Shown: positions 7,253 to 14,074 of the stretch, piece by piece | How positions within the stretch are numbered: the first letter of the stretch is position 1 | Layout of the letters: each line of letters opens with the position of its first letter | DNA from: JBBKWX01 sp037969175 | Lineage (GTDB): Bacteria > Bacteroidota > Bacteroidia > AKYH767-A > JBBKVM01 | DNA: 16,218 bases | NCBI GenBank assembly: GCA_037969175.1 | Contig: JBBKWX010000079.1 | Location: 1-16,218 of the forward strand | Reading direction: 5' to 3' | Program-made: the position numbers and the translations under genes | The notes under the pieces: generated by a model | Database searches by the model: none | Told to the model about the DNA's origin: nothing | What the model saw: the letters and a program-made list of their open reading frames with translations, nothing else

Positions 7253-7920
7253 AAAAACTAGTATTTCTTTCAGCTATCGTATTAGCATTTTCTATTTCTT
7301 CTAAAGCACAGTTCTCAATAACAGTGTCTGAGACAACAGAGAATTTTGGAAAAACTTCTCACAATGCTTTTAGTGTAATTATCCATCAACAAACACTTAA
7401 GAATGTTGAAAGGGAATGGGCTAAATATATGAAAGACCAAAGAGGGAAAGTAAGGAGCAAGAAAGGGTTGATCACAGCTCATAACGTTGCTTTATACCAG
7501 ATCTCAAGCGACACGGTCAATGCATATGCAAGATTTAGTAAGACCGGGGAAGACCAGGTGAAAGCTGCAATAGGATTCGAATCCGGAGCTTCTTTCGTGA
7601 GCTCTGCCGAAGGTGATGATAGATATGATGCTAGTCGCAAGATCGTCTATGATTTTGCTGTCAGGATGTCAAAGGAGGGTGTAGTCGATAACATTCAACA
7701 AGCCGAAAAAGACCTCAAGAAGTTGGAAAGAGAAACCTCAATTCTTGAAAAAGATAAAAGCAGACTTGAATATGGCATTGAAAAATCTAAAGCTTCAATA
7801 ACTAAAGCAGGAGAAGAAATAGATAAAAAGAACATTAAATTGGAAGAGAATAAGCTAAAACTTGAAGAAAAAAATAAACAAGTTTCTGATCTCAATGAAT
7901 CCTTGCGGACCATCGAATAA
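7249..7920 (+). CDS. Secreted coiled-coil protein, conserved in Bacteroidota, function unknown
   Basis: A 223-residue protein I cannot assign to a named family. It opens with a signal peptide (1-20, MKKLVFLSAIVLAFSISSKA-Q). A globular part follows (about 21-144) with a predicted alpha/beta pattern: SAFVIIH-like strand at FSVIIHQQ, helix VEREWAKYMKDQ, basic RGKVRSKKG, strands NVALYQISSDTVNAYARF and VKAAIGFESGASFVSS. The last 79 residues (145-223) are a continuous heptad-rich coiled coil dense in Lys and Glu. The architecture resembles an uncharacterised Bacteroidota group I remember, with a core ending in a long coiled coil. It should be periplasmic and perhaps oligomeric. The ATGA overlap ties it to the DUF502 membrane protein, a possible partner. 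It ends 2 bp from the convergent cysteine desulfurase gene. Confidence 0.8.
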   Translation: MKKLVFLSAIVLAFSISSKAQFSITVSETTENFGKTSHNAFSVIIHQQTLKNVEREWAKYMKDQRGKVRSKKGLITAHNVALYQISSDTVNAYARFSKTGEDQVKAAIGFESGASFVSSAEGDDRYDASRKIVYDFAVRMSKEGVVDNIQQAEKDLKKLERETSILEKDKSRLEYGIEKSKASITKAGEEIDKKNIKLEENKLKLEEKNKQVSDLNESLRTIE

Positions 7921-7922
7921 TC

Positions 7923-9056
7923 TTATTCTATATTTTGTTTGATTCGATCTATGATCAGATCTATTTCTTGTTTTGATGTGTCTCTTCCCAGACTGAATCT
8001 TACGGAAGAATAAGCATCACTTTCCGGTAATCCCATTGCAAGCAAAACATGAGATGCTTCCGGCAGAGCAGAAGAGCAAGCCGAGCCGGTAGAGAGCGCT
8101 ACATCACCAAGTTTTTTAAAAAGATCTTCAGCTTTTTTACCTTTAAAACAAATATTGCTGGTGTTTGTTAATCGCTCTACCTCGCCTGCATTTATCTTTA
8201 CAATTTTCAATTTGCGCAGCTCGTTTTCTAAATGATCTCTCAGTGTTTTGATCTTTTCATTATCGTTTATTTTAAGATCATCAATTAGCTGACATGCTTT
8301 TCCCAGACCCACTATGCCTGGCACATTCAAAGTTCCGGATCTAAGTCCGTTTTCATGACCACCGCCCTCAATCAAAGGATACAATTGAACACGGGGTTTC
8401 TTGCGTCTGACAAATAATACACCCACTCCTTTGGGGCCATAGATCTTGTGCCCGGAAATACAAGCCAGATCAATTCCTAGTTTGTTTACATCTACATCCA
8501 TTTTTCCAATAGCTTGGGTGGTATCGCAAAGTAGGATAGAATTATTTTCATGCACTTTTTCTGAGATCAACGAAATGTTTTGGATCACACCTGTCTCATT
8601 ATTTGCAAGCATCACAGCAACAAGAATAGTGTCTTGTCTGATTTGTTTTGATAAAGAATCTATGTCAATTATTCCATTTTTATCCACCTGTATCATCTCT
8701 ACTTCAGCTCCATCTTCCTGCAAACTCAAACAAGTGTCCAGCACAGCTCGATGCTCTGTACTGCATACAAGAATATGTTTTCCTTTAGCCTGATATTTTT
8801 TCCAAACACCTTTGATGGCAAGATTTATAGCTTCTGTAGCGCCGGATGTAAATATCAATTCTTGCTTTTCACATCCGATTACTTTTGCGATCCTTTCCCT
8901 GCTTTTTTCTACAGCATCTGCCGCGATCCAGCCATAGGCATGCATCCCGGAGGCAGCATTCCCGTATTTCTCTGTAAAATAAGGAAGCATTTCTTCCAAC
9001 ACTTCAGCTGCTACCGGTGTTGTTGCATTATGATCCAGATAAATCCCAAAACTCAT
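7923..9056 (-). CDS. Cysteine desulfurase, IscS/NifS family
   Basis: A 377-residue PLP enzyme that removes sulfur from cysteine for Fe-S cluster or thio-cofactor assembly. Key residues visible are the N-terminal Y-L-D-H-N-A-T-T-P, His102 in CSTEHRAVLD, the N-N-E-T-G motif (152-156), Asp178 and Gln181 of CDTTQAIGK, the PLP lysine Lys204 in SGHKIYGPKGVG, the GGGHENGLRSGT loop (231-242), and the persulfide Cys327 in STGSACSSA. The ACSSA loop and length place it in group I (IscS/NifS-like) rather than SufS. No iscU, iscA or tRNA-thiolation gene is adjacent, so the pathway cannot be fixed; NifS, IscS and tRNA-sulfurating roles all remain possible. A terminator upstream separates it from the PKD gene, so it should have its own promoter. 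Confidence 0.95.
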   Translation of the reverse strand: MSFGIYLDHNATTPVAAEVLEEMLPYFTEKYGNAASGMHAYGWIAADAVEKSRERIAKVIGCEKQELIFTSGATEAINLAIKGVWKKYQAKGKHILVCSTEHRAVLDTCLSLQEDGAEVEMIQVDKNGIIDIDSLSKQIRQDTILVAVMLANNETGVIQNISLISEKVHENNSILLCDTTQAIGKMDVDVNKLGIDLACISGHKIYGPKGVGVLFVRRKKPRVQLYPLIEGGGHENGLRSGTLNVPGIVGLGKACQLIDDLKINDNEKIKTLRDHLENELRKLKIVKINAGEVERLTNTSNICFKGKKAEDLFKKLGDVALSTGSACSSALPEASHVLLAMGLPESDAYSSVRFSLGRDTSKQEIDLIIDRIKQNIE

Positions 9057-9097
9057 CTTGCTAAATTAAGCATACTCAATGGTGAAAAATAATTCCA

Positions 9098-9133
9098 TAA
9101 AAAATAGCCCCTCCCAATAAAGGAAGAGGCTAT
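9098..9133 (-). terminator. Intrinsic terminator of the PKD-repeat gene
   Basis: Arms at 9104-9115 and 9122-9133 form a 12-bp stem with a 6-nt loop. Read on the minus strand the two non-Watson-Crick positions are G-U wobbles, and the hairpin is followed by six Ts (9104 to 9099). On the plus strand the same positions would be A-C mismatches and there is no T-run. It lies 22 nt past the stop of the PKD gene (9155) and 42 nt before the cysteine desulfurase start. Confidence 0.85.
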
Positions 9134-9154
9134 CCAAGGAAATAAAAAATTATC

Positions 9155-11707
9155 CTAACGTATGATCGCTATCCTTGTCATACCGATTCTGTCACCTGCC
9201 TGCAGCCTAACCAAAAACATACCTGCTGTAACATCTTCTGCATTCCAACGATATTTGTGATTGCCGGGACCTGAAAACCCATCTGCAATCGTCGCTATCA
9301 TTCTTCCGCTAAGATCAAAGACCTGTAATTTTATGTACTCGTTACTTGTAAGATCAAAGCTGATCCATGATCCATCATTACTTGGATTAGGATAAACAGA
9401 AACACCGATCGTCTCTAATTCATTGATGCCGGATGCCAGACGGAATACATACACACTGTCGCAATGTGTGTAGATTGAACCGTTTGACAAGGTCGCTGTT
9501 ACACATACGTTATACCAGCCCGTGCCGTTGAATTGGTGACTTGGATTCTGTGTAGTAGATGTTGATCCGTCTCCAAAATTCCATGACCAGGTTATAGATC
9601 CACCACAAGTAGAATGAACTATAAAATTGATCACTCCATTTCCAAATGCAGATGTATCAGGTGATGTATAGAAAGTTGGAACACAAGTCGTAGGTGCATT
9701 TACAGTAACTGTCATGCAATACGTATCTATACATGTCAACGATGGAGATCCGGTTGTGAGGCAAACAGTAAATGTTCCTGCCGCAGTGAAAATATGATAC
9801 GGGTTTTGTTGTGTGGATGTTGTTCCATCTCCAAAATCCCAATGATACGGACCGTTAGTTCCTATACTTGTATTAGAGAATGAATATCCCGTTCCATTGC
9901 TGTCAGGAATTGCGATGAAACTTGCCATGCAATTTGTATTGCCGGGTACCGTAACGATCTTGCAAATTAAACTCGAACAACCATTTGCTGTGGTCATGGT
10001 CAGACAAACTGTCCAAACCCCATTAGTAAATTGATGCGTTGGGTTTACAGCTGAAGAACCTGTTCCATCTCCGAATGACCATTGATAAGTTGCGCCGCCA
10101 CCAATCGACGCATTTGAGAAATAAACCAAACCTGAATTCGTGGATTGGAAGTAGAAGTTGGCTTGGCAAGCTGTATTAGGACCCAAAACATTGATCGTAG
10201 AACAATACGTATTGCTGCATCCTGTCAATAGAGATGTTGCCGTTACACATACATGATATGTGCCTGCGCTTGCATAGGTATGAATTGGGTTTTGTCCGGT
10301 TCCGTTTGTGCTATCGCCAAATGACCAGGTATAGGATACACTGTTTTGATTACTTGATCCTGCAAAATATACAGCTCCACTTGCACTCGCCTGCTGATAG
10401 GTAAAGTATGCAGTGCAATTAACACTTGAACCTACAACTAGTGTATCGCAATAACTTGCCTGACAAAGTGTGTTAGGATTCGAGATCAATAAGCAAACTG
10501 TATAAGTGCCCGGTAGGGTGTAAGTGTGATTAGGATTTGATGATGTAGATGTTGAACCATCACCAAAATTCCATAAATATTGAGTTCCCCCCACACTTGT
10601 GTTATTGAATGAAAAAGCAAAAGGGTTTGCCGGTGATGCAGAATAATTAAATCCGGCATGACAGGCTGTAGTATTTGGAACCACTACGCTTTGACAAACA
10701 TTGGATGTGCATCCGTTAGCAGTTGTTATTGTTAAGCAGATCGTATAGGTGCCCGGATTTAGTTGTACTACAGGATGCTGTTGGGTCGATATATTTCCGT
10801 TCGGAAGTGTCCATGCCCAACTTATAGCTCCACCAAAACTGGAATCATATAATGCAATTCCGCTGGCGGTAACATTATAGGTAAATGCAGCCTGACATGC
10901 ACCCGTAGTTCCATTTACAAAGATGGAATCGCAGTATGTAGCTGAACATCCTGTTGCTGGATTTGATGTAGTGACGCAAACATTGTAATACCCAAGTTGC
11001 GTATATGTGTGTGTAATCTGATGTCCGCTTCCCTGTGTGCCATCACCAAAACTCCAGGTATATATTCCGTTAGTAATAGCTGGTGATGATGTAGCTGTAA
11101 ATGATACTACATTCGGACTGTTTTGTATATGTGTATAACTCACACTACAACCCGGGTTTGGATTACTTATCGTAATTGGTTGACAAGACGTATTGACACA
11201 TCCTGTGGCATCTGTAATAGTAAGACAAACCTGGTATGTTCCATTATTAGGATATATATGAATAGGTGAAGCTAAGTTAGAGCTTGTTCCGTCTCCGAAA
11301 CTCCATGACCAGGATGTTGTCGCGCTAGCATTGTTAGAAGTAAATTGAATCTGATTCGTACCCGAAATGCTATAGGTGAATACTGCGCTGCAAGCAGTTT
11401 GACCTGCCCAGATCGTATCGCAAAAAGAGGAAGTACATCCAATCATTGTATCCGAAACTGTTAAACATACCGCATACCATCCGGCACCATTATAAGAATG
11501 TGTTGGGTTAGTAGCATTACTGGTAGCCCCATCCCCAAATGACCAATAATAAGCCCCGCCAACACCGCTGGTGTTTTGAAAGTTTATGACATAAGGATTA
11601 GTGCCGACACTGGCAGAGAAACTAGCCTGACAAATTACCTGTGCATTTGCCGTAGTGATTCCCGTAAATATCGGGATCAACATTAAAAGGAATAAAAGTT
11701 TACGCAT
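9155..11707 (-). CDS. PKD-repeat surface protein with T9SS type A sorting domain
   Basis: An 850-residue secreted protein. It has a signal peptide (1-23, MRKLLFLLMLIPIFTGITTANA-Q), nine tandem PKD domains (about 26-760), and a C-terminal type A T9SS sorting domain (about 761-850: VYPNPS, IKLQVFDLSGRMI, NHKYRWNAEDVTAGMFLVRL). The PKD core W-x-F-G-D-G is present in seven repeats, FGDS in the sixth, and replaced by LPNG in the fourth. Each of the first eight repeats has four cysteines in a fixed pattern (start of repeat, V-C-L-T, G-C or equivalent, x4-C). The last repeat lacks the third but gains one elsewhere. It should be exported by T9SS and attached to or released from the cell surface, probably for adhesion or polymer binding. 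ATG 11707 is chosen over GTG 11725, which falls at the predicted transcription start. Confidence 0.93.
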   Translation of the reverse strand: MRKLLFLLMLIPIFTGITTANAQVICQASFSASVGTNPYVINFQNTSGVGGAYYWSFGDGATSNATNPTHSYNGAGWYAVCLTVSDTMIGCTSSFCDTIWAGQTACSAVFTYSISGTNQIQFTSNNASATTSWSWSFGDGTSSNLASPIHIYPNNGTYQVCLTITDATGCVNTSCQPITISNPNPGCSVSYTHIQNSPNVVSFTATSSPAITNGIYTWSFGDGTQGSGHQITHTYTQLGYYNVCVTTSNPATGCSATYCDSIFVNGTTGACQAAFTYNVTASGIALYDSSFGGAISWAWTLPNGNISTQQHPVVQLNPGTYTICLTITTANGCTSNVCQSVVVPNTTACHAGFNYSASPANPFAFSFNNTSVGGTQYLWNFGDGSTSTSSNPNHTYTLPGTYTVCLLISNPNTLCQASYCDTLVVGSSVNCTAYFTYQQASASGAVYFAGSSNQNSVSYTWSFGDSTNGTGQNPIHTYASAGTYHVCVTATSLLTGCSNTYCSTINVLGPNTACQANFYFQSTNSGLVYFSNASIGGGATYQWSFGDGTGSSAVNPTHQFTNGVWTVCLTMTTANGCSSLICKIVTVPGNTNCMASFIAIPDSNGTGYSFSNTSIGTNGPYHWDFGDGTTSTQQNPYHIFTAAGTFTVCLTTGSPSLTCIDTYCMTVTVNAPTTCVPTFYTSPDTSAFGNGVINFIVHSTCGGSITWSWNFGDGSTSTTQNPSHQFNGTGWYNVCVTATLSNGSIYTHCDSVYVFRLASGINELETIGVSVYPNPSNDGSWISFDLTSNEYIKLQVFDLSGRMIATIADGFSGPGNHKYRWNAEDVTAGMFLVRLQAGDRIGMTRIAIIR
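9428..11632 (-). repeat. Nine tandem PKD-coding repeats (~240 bp each)
   Basis: About 78-86 codons per unit, inside the PKD gene. The units are diverged from one another, so this is an old domain array rather than a recent tandem duplication. The nearest-identical stretches encode the W-x-F-G-D-G-x-x-S and T-Y-x-V-C-L-T segments. Boundaries are approximate, set from the first cysteine of each unit and the start of the sorting domain. Confidence 0.85.
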
Positions 11708-11729
11708 GATTTTTTGGTTTTTCACTCTA

Positions 11730-11737
11730 CAAATATA
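11730..11737 (-). promoter_or_regulatory. -7 box TATATTTG for the PKD gene
   Basis: A perfect TAnnTTTG match on the minus strand, ending 22 nt before ATG 11707. The predicted transcription start is around 11723-11726, so an upstream GTG start at 11725 would leave no leader at all. No TTTG -33 element is evident. Confidence 0.6.
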
Positions 11738-11777
11738 AAGTGTTGTTGATCTTGATCCTTTTGAATTGAAGAATATC

Positions 11778-13247
11778 TTACTCGCTCAAGGCTTCTTCTA
11801 TTCGGAAATGATCTCTCAACCATTCACTATACTTTATAATATCACTATCTGTTTCAGCGGAATGGTCTTTCTCGTTCAGGAACGATTTCACCTTGCTTAT
11901 AGTGATTCTTTTATCTGCTTTTAAGCCTTCCTGAAGAGATTCTTCCAATATTTCCACCAGTGCAAAATCTCGTTTGTTCTCTTCGGATAAGGGGAATTCT
12001 TTTCGAATCAATTGTAACTTCTGCTTCAAGACATCCCTTTGTCCGGCCTCCTTTCGCATGATGAGCTCAGCGATGCCGATCTTGAAACGCAATGCAGTAT
12101 CCAAACTGCTATACATATCAAGAAGAAATAATCTGTTAATTTCCTTCAATGCCTGTGTGACACTCTTTCTATCAAAATTTAATACCGCCAGATTCAGATG
12201 TACAAAAACCTGATAATAGGATGTGCCCATTACGCGCTTGTCTTCTTTCAATCCTTCCAGTATTTCTATTGCATGCAAGGGGTCAAGTTTGGAATAATTG
12301 ATGACCAAAGAATTGTAATAGAAGAAAACATACTTTTCATAATGTAAACGTTGATACGCTTCCATCGAAGTTTTTAATTCTTCAGCCCACTTCAAAGATT
12401 CTTTGTTCCTGTTATTCTTAAAAAGAGAATTTACAATATAGGTTAGCATTTGAAGTTTGGTCTCATGCGTATTTCTATTGAATAGATCGGAGGAGATAAA
12501 ATCTTTGTATGTCTCCAAAAGATACGCCTCAAGCGCTTTATAGTCTCTTCTTTGTAATAGTATTTGACTTGCTGCCTGATAAAGTTTGATCTTAAATGCC
12601 GGATTCTTTTTCAAATCAGGATCATCCGACAGATCATCAATTGTGTGTTGCAAAAACTCAAGAACAGCACTCTTGCTTTTGCCAAAATTTTGTGTCGTTT
12701 TCATTCGGTAATTCACTGCAGCAAGTACATCATCCAACGCTTGTATCCCTTGTTCTTGTCGTCGTAATTCTTTGCGTTTTTGAATATATTCTTCCGGATT
12801 AATGCTTAGCATGCTATGCGAAAGTTGAATGTATTCACCGTATACTATTTCAAGTAGGTCTAATGATGCGGCATCTTTTGATTTTCCTTCTGCTTTCTTC
12901 AAAAAATAGTGAGCAGCTTCATTCCGGTTCTTTTCTCTGAAAAGCTGACTCATAGCCAATAAGTGCATGGCATGTATTCGATTATTCGTATCAAAATATT
13001 GAAGACTCAAACTCTTGGTAAGATCACTCAATAACCGATTCTTTAATCTGTAAAATGCATTTTTATCCGAATCATATAATTTTTTAAAAACTTTGTCTTC
13101 ACTAAATTCATCCGCCTTTTTCCGGATCTCATCAAATAGATACAGGTCCTTCCGGCCCTCAGTACTTCCAAACCGTTGAGCATACAATTTAAAGGATCTA
13201 ACCTCTTCCTTGCTCATTTGGTTTATAAGATATTCAAGTATATCCAT
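11778..13247 (-). CDS. All-helical protein of unknown function (489 aa)
   Basis: I do not recognise this family. The 489-residue protein has no signal peptide and no membrane segment. It is predicted to be helical from end to end, with TPR-like or solenoid-like helix pairs, e.g. NEAAHYFLKKAEGKSKDAAS, YKALEAYLLETYKDFIS, HAIEILEGLKEDKRVMGTSYYQVFVHLNLAVLNF. The N-terminus (MDILEYLINQMSKEEVRSFKLYAQR) followed by a basic K-x-x-Y-x-L-F-D-x-I-R-K-K segment and YRLKNRLLSDLTKSLSLQYF could be a protein- or nucleic-acid-contacting module. Charge is high and no catalytic motif is visible. It is probably a cytoplasmic scaffold. The gene is transcribed away from the small T9SS cargo gene, with overlapping promoter regions. 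Coding status is supported by length and by a good upstream promoter. Confidence 0.85.
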   Translation of the reverse strand: MDILEYLINQMSKEEVRSFKLYAQRFGSTEGRKDLYLFDEIRKKADEFSEDKVFKKLYDSDKNAFYRLKNRLLSDLTKSLSLQYFDTNNRIHAMHLLAMSQLFREKNRNEAAHYFLKKAEGKSKDAASLDLLEIVYGEYIQLSHSMLSINPEEYIQKRKELRRQEQGIQALDDVLAAVNYRMKTTQNFGKSKSAVLEFLQHTIDDLSDDPDLKKNPAFKIKLYQAASQILLQRRDYKALEAYLLETYKDFISSDLFNRNTHETKLQMLTYIVNSLFKNNRNKESLKWAEELKTSMEAYQRLHYEKYVFFYYNSLVINYSKLDPLHAIEILEGLKEDKRVMGTSYYQVFVHLNLAVLNFDRKSVTQALKEINRLFLLDMYSSLDTALRFKIGIAELIMRKEAGQRDVLKQKLQLIRKEFPLSEENKRDFALVEILEESLQEGLKADKRITISKVKSFLNEKDHSAETDSDIIKYSEWLRDHFRIEEALSE

Positions 13248-13265
13248 AGCTTCTTAAACAGGTAA

Positions 13266-13297
13266 GAAAAGTAAGAGAAAGTTATGTTAAAACCAAA
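13266..13297 (-). promoter_or_regulatory. Promoter of the 489-aa helical protein gene
   Basis: On the minus strand, TTTG (13294-13297) is followed after exactly 20 nt by TACTTTTC (13266-13273), a seven-of-eight match to TAnnTTTG. The box ends 18 nt before ATG 13247. This is the only promoter in the window with both Bacteroidota elements at canonical spacing. Its -33 region sits within 10 bp of the opposing -7 box at 13306-13313. Confidence 0.6.
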
Positions 13298-13305
13298 TCC
13301 TGCCT

Positions 13306-13313
13306 TACCTTTG
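13306..13313 (+). promoter_or_regulatory. -7 box TACCTTTG for the small T9SS cargo gene
   Basis: A perfect TAnnTTTG match ending 20 nt before the GTG start at 13334. It is back to back with the promoter of the divergent 489-residue protein gene, so the two polymerases would compete or share regulation. Confidence 0.6.
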
Positions 13314-13333
13314 GATTATCAATTCATCTATCT

Positions 13334-14014
13334 GTGAAAAAAGCAATTCTCATATTCTTCCTTTCAGTACTGTTCCAGCCTTTGATAACCAAGGCTCAGA
13401 ACCTGCCTGAGCTCCGGATTACACAGCTGATAAATTTCCCGGATACTGCTTATGAAGGAGTAGCTTACAATAATATCACAGCTGTAATTACGAATATCAG
13501 CACTGTTCCGTTCCAGGGAAGCCTTTCCATAGCCTATGCTTCTGATTCCATGAATAATGTGGGTCTCATTTATTTTAATGCAACGGGATCTTTCATTCCG
13601 GCGGGTGGAAGCTCTACCTATCTGATCAATAATTTCCTTTTCTCTCCTAACTATTTTAGGACTTCTGATAATATCGTCGTAGTTTGGCCTGTAGGTAACT
13701 TCCGAACAGCCGACTCATTGCAAACCCAAGTTTTCTTTGTTCCGCTTAGTGCCTTAGGTACAAATGAATTGACAGATCAGGGAATTTCGATCTGGCCAAA
13801 CCCGACCATTGATCAAATTCATATCTCTAAGGCAGATAATATAGGGTCTGAGCGCGTAAGAATATTGGCTATGAATGGAGCGGTTATTTTGGATCAGCAA
13901 ACAGATGATTCTACCATTGATCTCAGCAACCTGAAGAAGGGGATGTATATCATTGAGATCCGCTTCAAGGATGCAGTCATACATCGCAGGAAATTCATCC
14001 ATTCGGGCAACTAA
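13334..14014 (+). CDS. Small secreted protein with T9SS type A sorting domain
   Basis: A 226-residue protein with a signal peptide (1-22, AILIFFLSVLFQPLITKAQ), a beta-rich central domain (about 26-140), and a C-terminal type A sorting domain (about 145-226). The central domain resembles CARDB/Ig-like folds (ITAVITNISTVPFQGSLSIAY). The sorting domain shows ISIWPNPTIDQIHIS, VRILAMNGAVIL and LSNLKKGMYIIEIRF. It should be exported through T9SS and fixed to or released from the surface. The start is GTG, followed at once by Lys-Lys-Ala as in a normal signal peptide; no ATG fits better. No enzymatic motif is visible, so adhesion or structural roles are only a guess. The ispG promoter begins 33 nt after its stop, without an obvious terminator between them. 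Confidence 0.85.
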   Translation: MKKAILIFFLSVLFQPLITKAQNLPELRITQLINFPDTAYEGVAYNNITAVITNISTVPFQGSLSIAYASDSMNNVGLIYFNATGSFIPAGGSSTYLINNFLFSPNYFRTSDNIVVVWPVGNFRTADSLQTQVFFVPLSALGTNELTDQGISIWPNPTIDQIHISKADNIGSERVRILAMNGAVILDQQTDDSTIDLSNLKKGMYIIEIRFKDAVIHRRKFIHSGN

Positions 14015-14047
14015 AAACAAAAATCCTGATCGGGCGTTCTGTTTTTG

Positions 14048-14055
14048 TAACTTTG
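14048..14055 (+). promoter_or_regulatory. -7 box TAACTTTG for ispG
   Basis: A perfect TAnnTTTG match ending 19 nt before ATG 14075, just past a T-rich stretch after the preceding gene. No -33 TTTG at canonical spacing is visible. Confidence 0.6.
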
Positions 14056-14074
14056 CCCCATTGAATTTTTCAGG

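Noticed and set aside
8446..9092. Plus-strand frames opposite the cysteine desulfurase
   Set aside because: They are shadows of a gene with all catalytic motifs intact; the products are Cys- and Ser-rich and unlike proteins.
14018..14047. CAAAAA...TTTTTG pairing as a terminator after the small T9SS cargo gene
   Set aside because: The stem has six pairs, nearly all A-T, with a long loop. It would be too weak, and it runs into the ispG -7 box.
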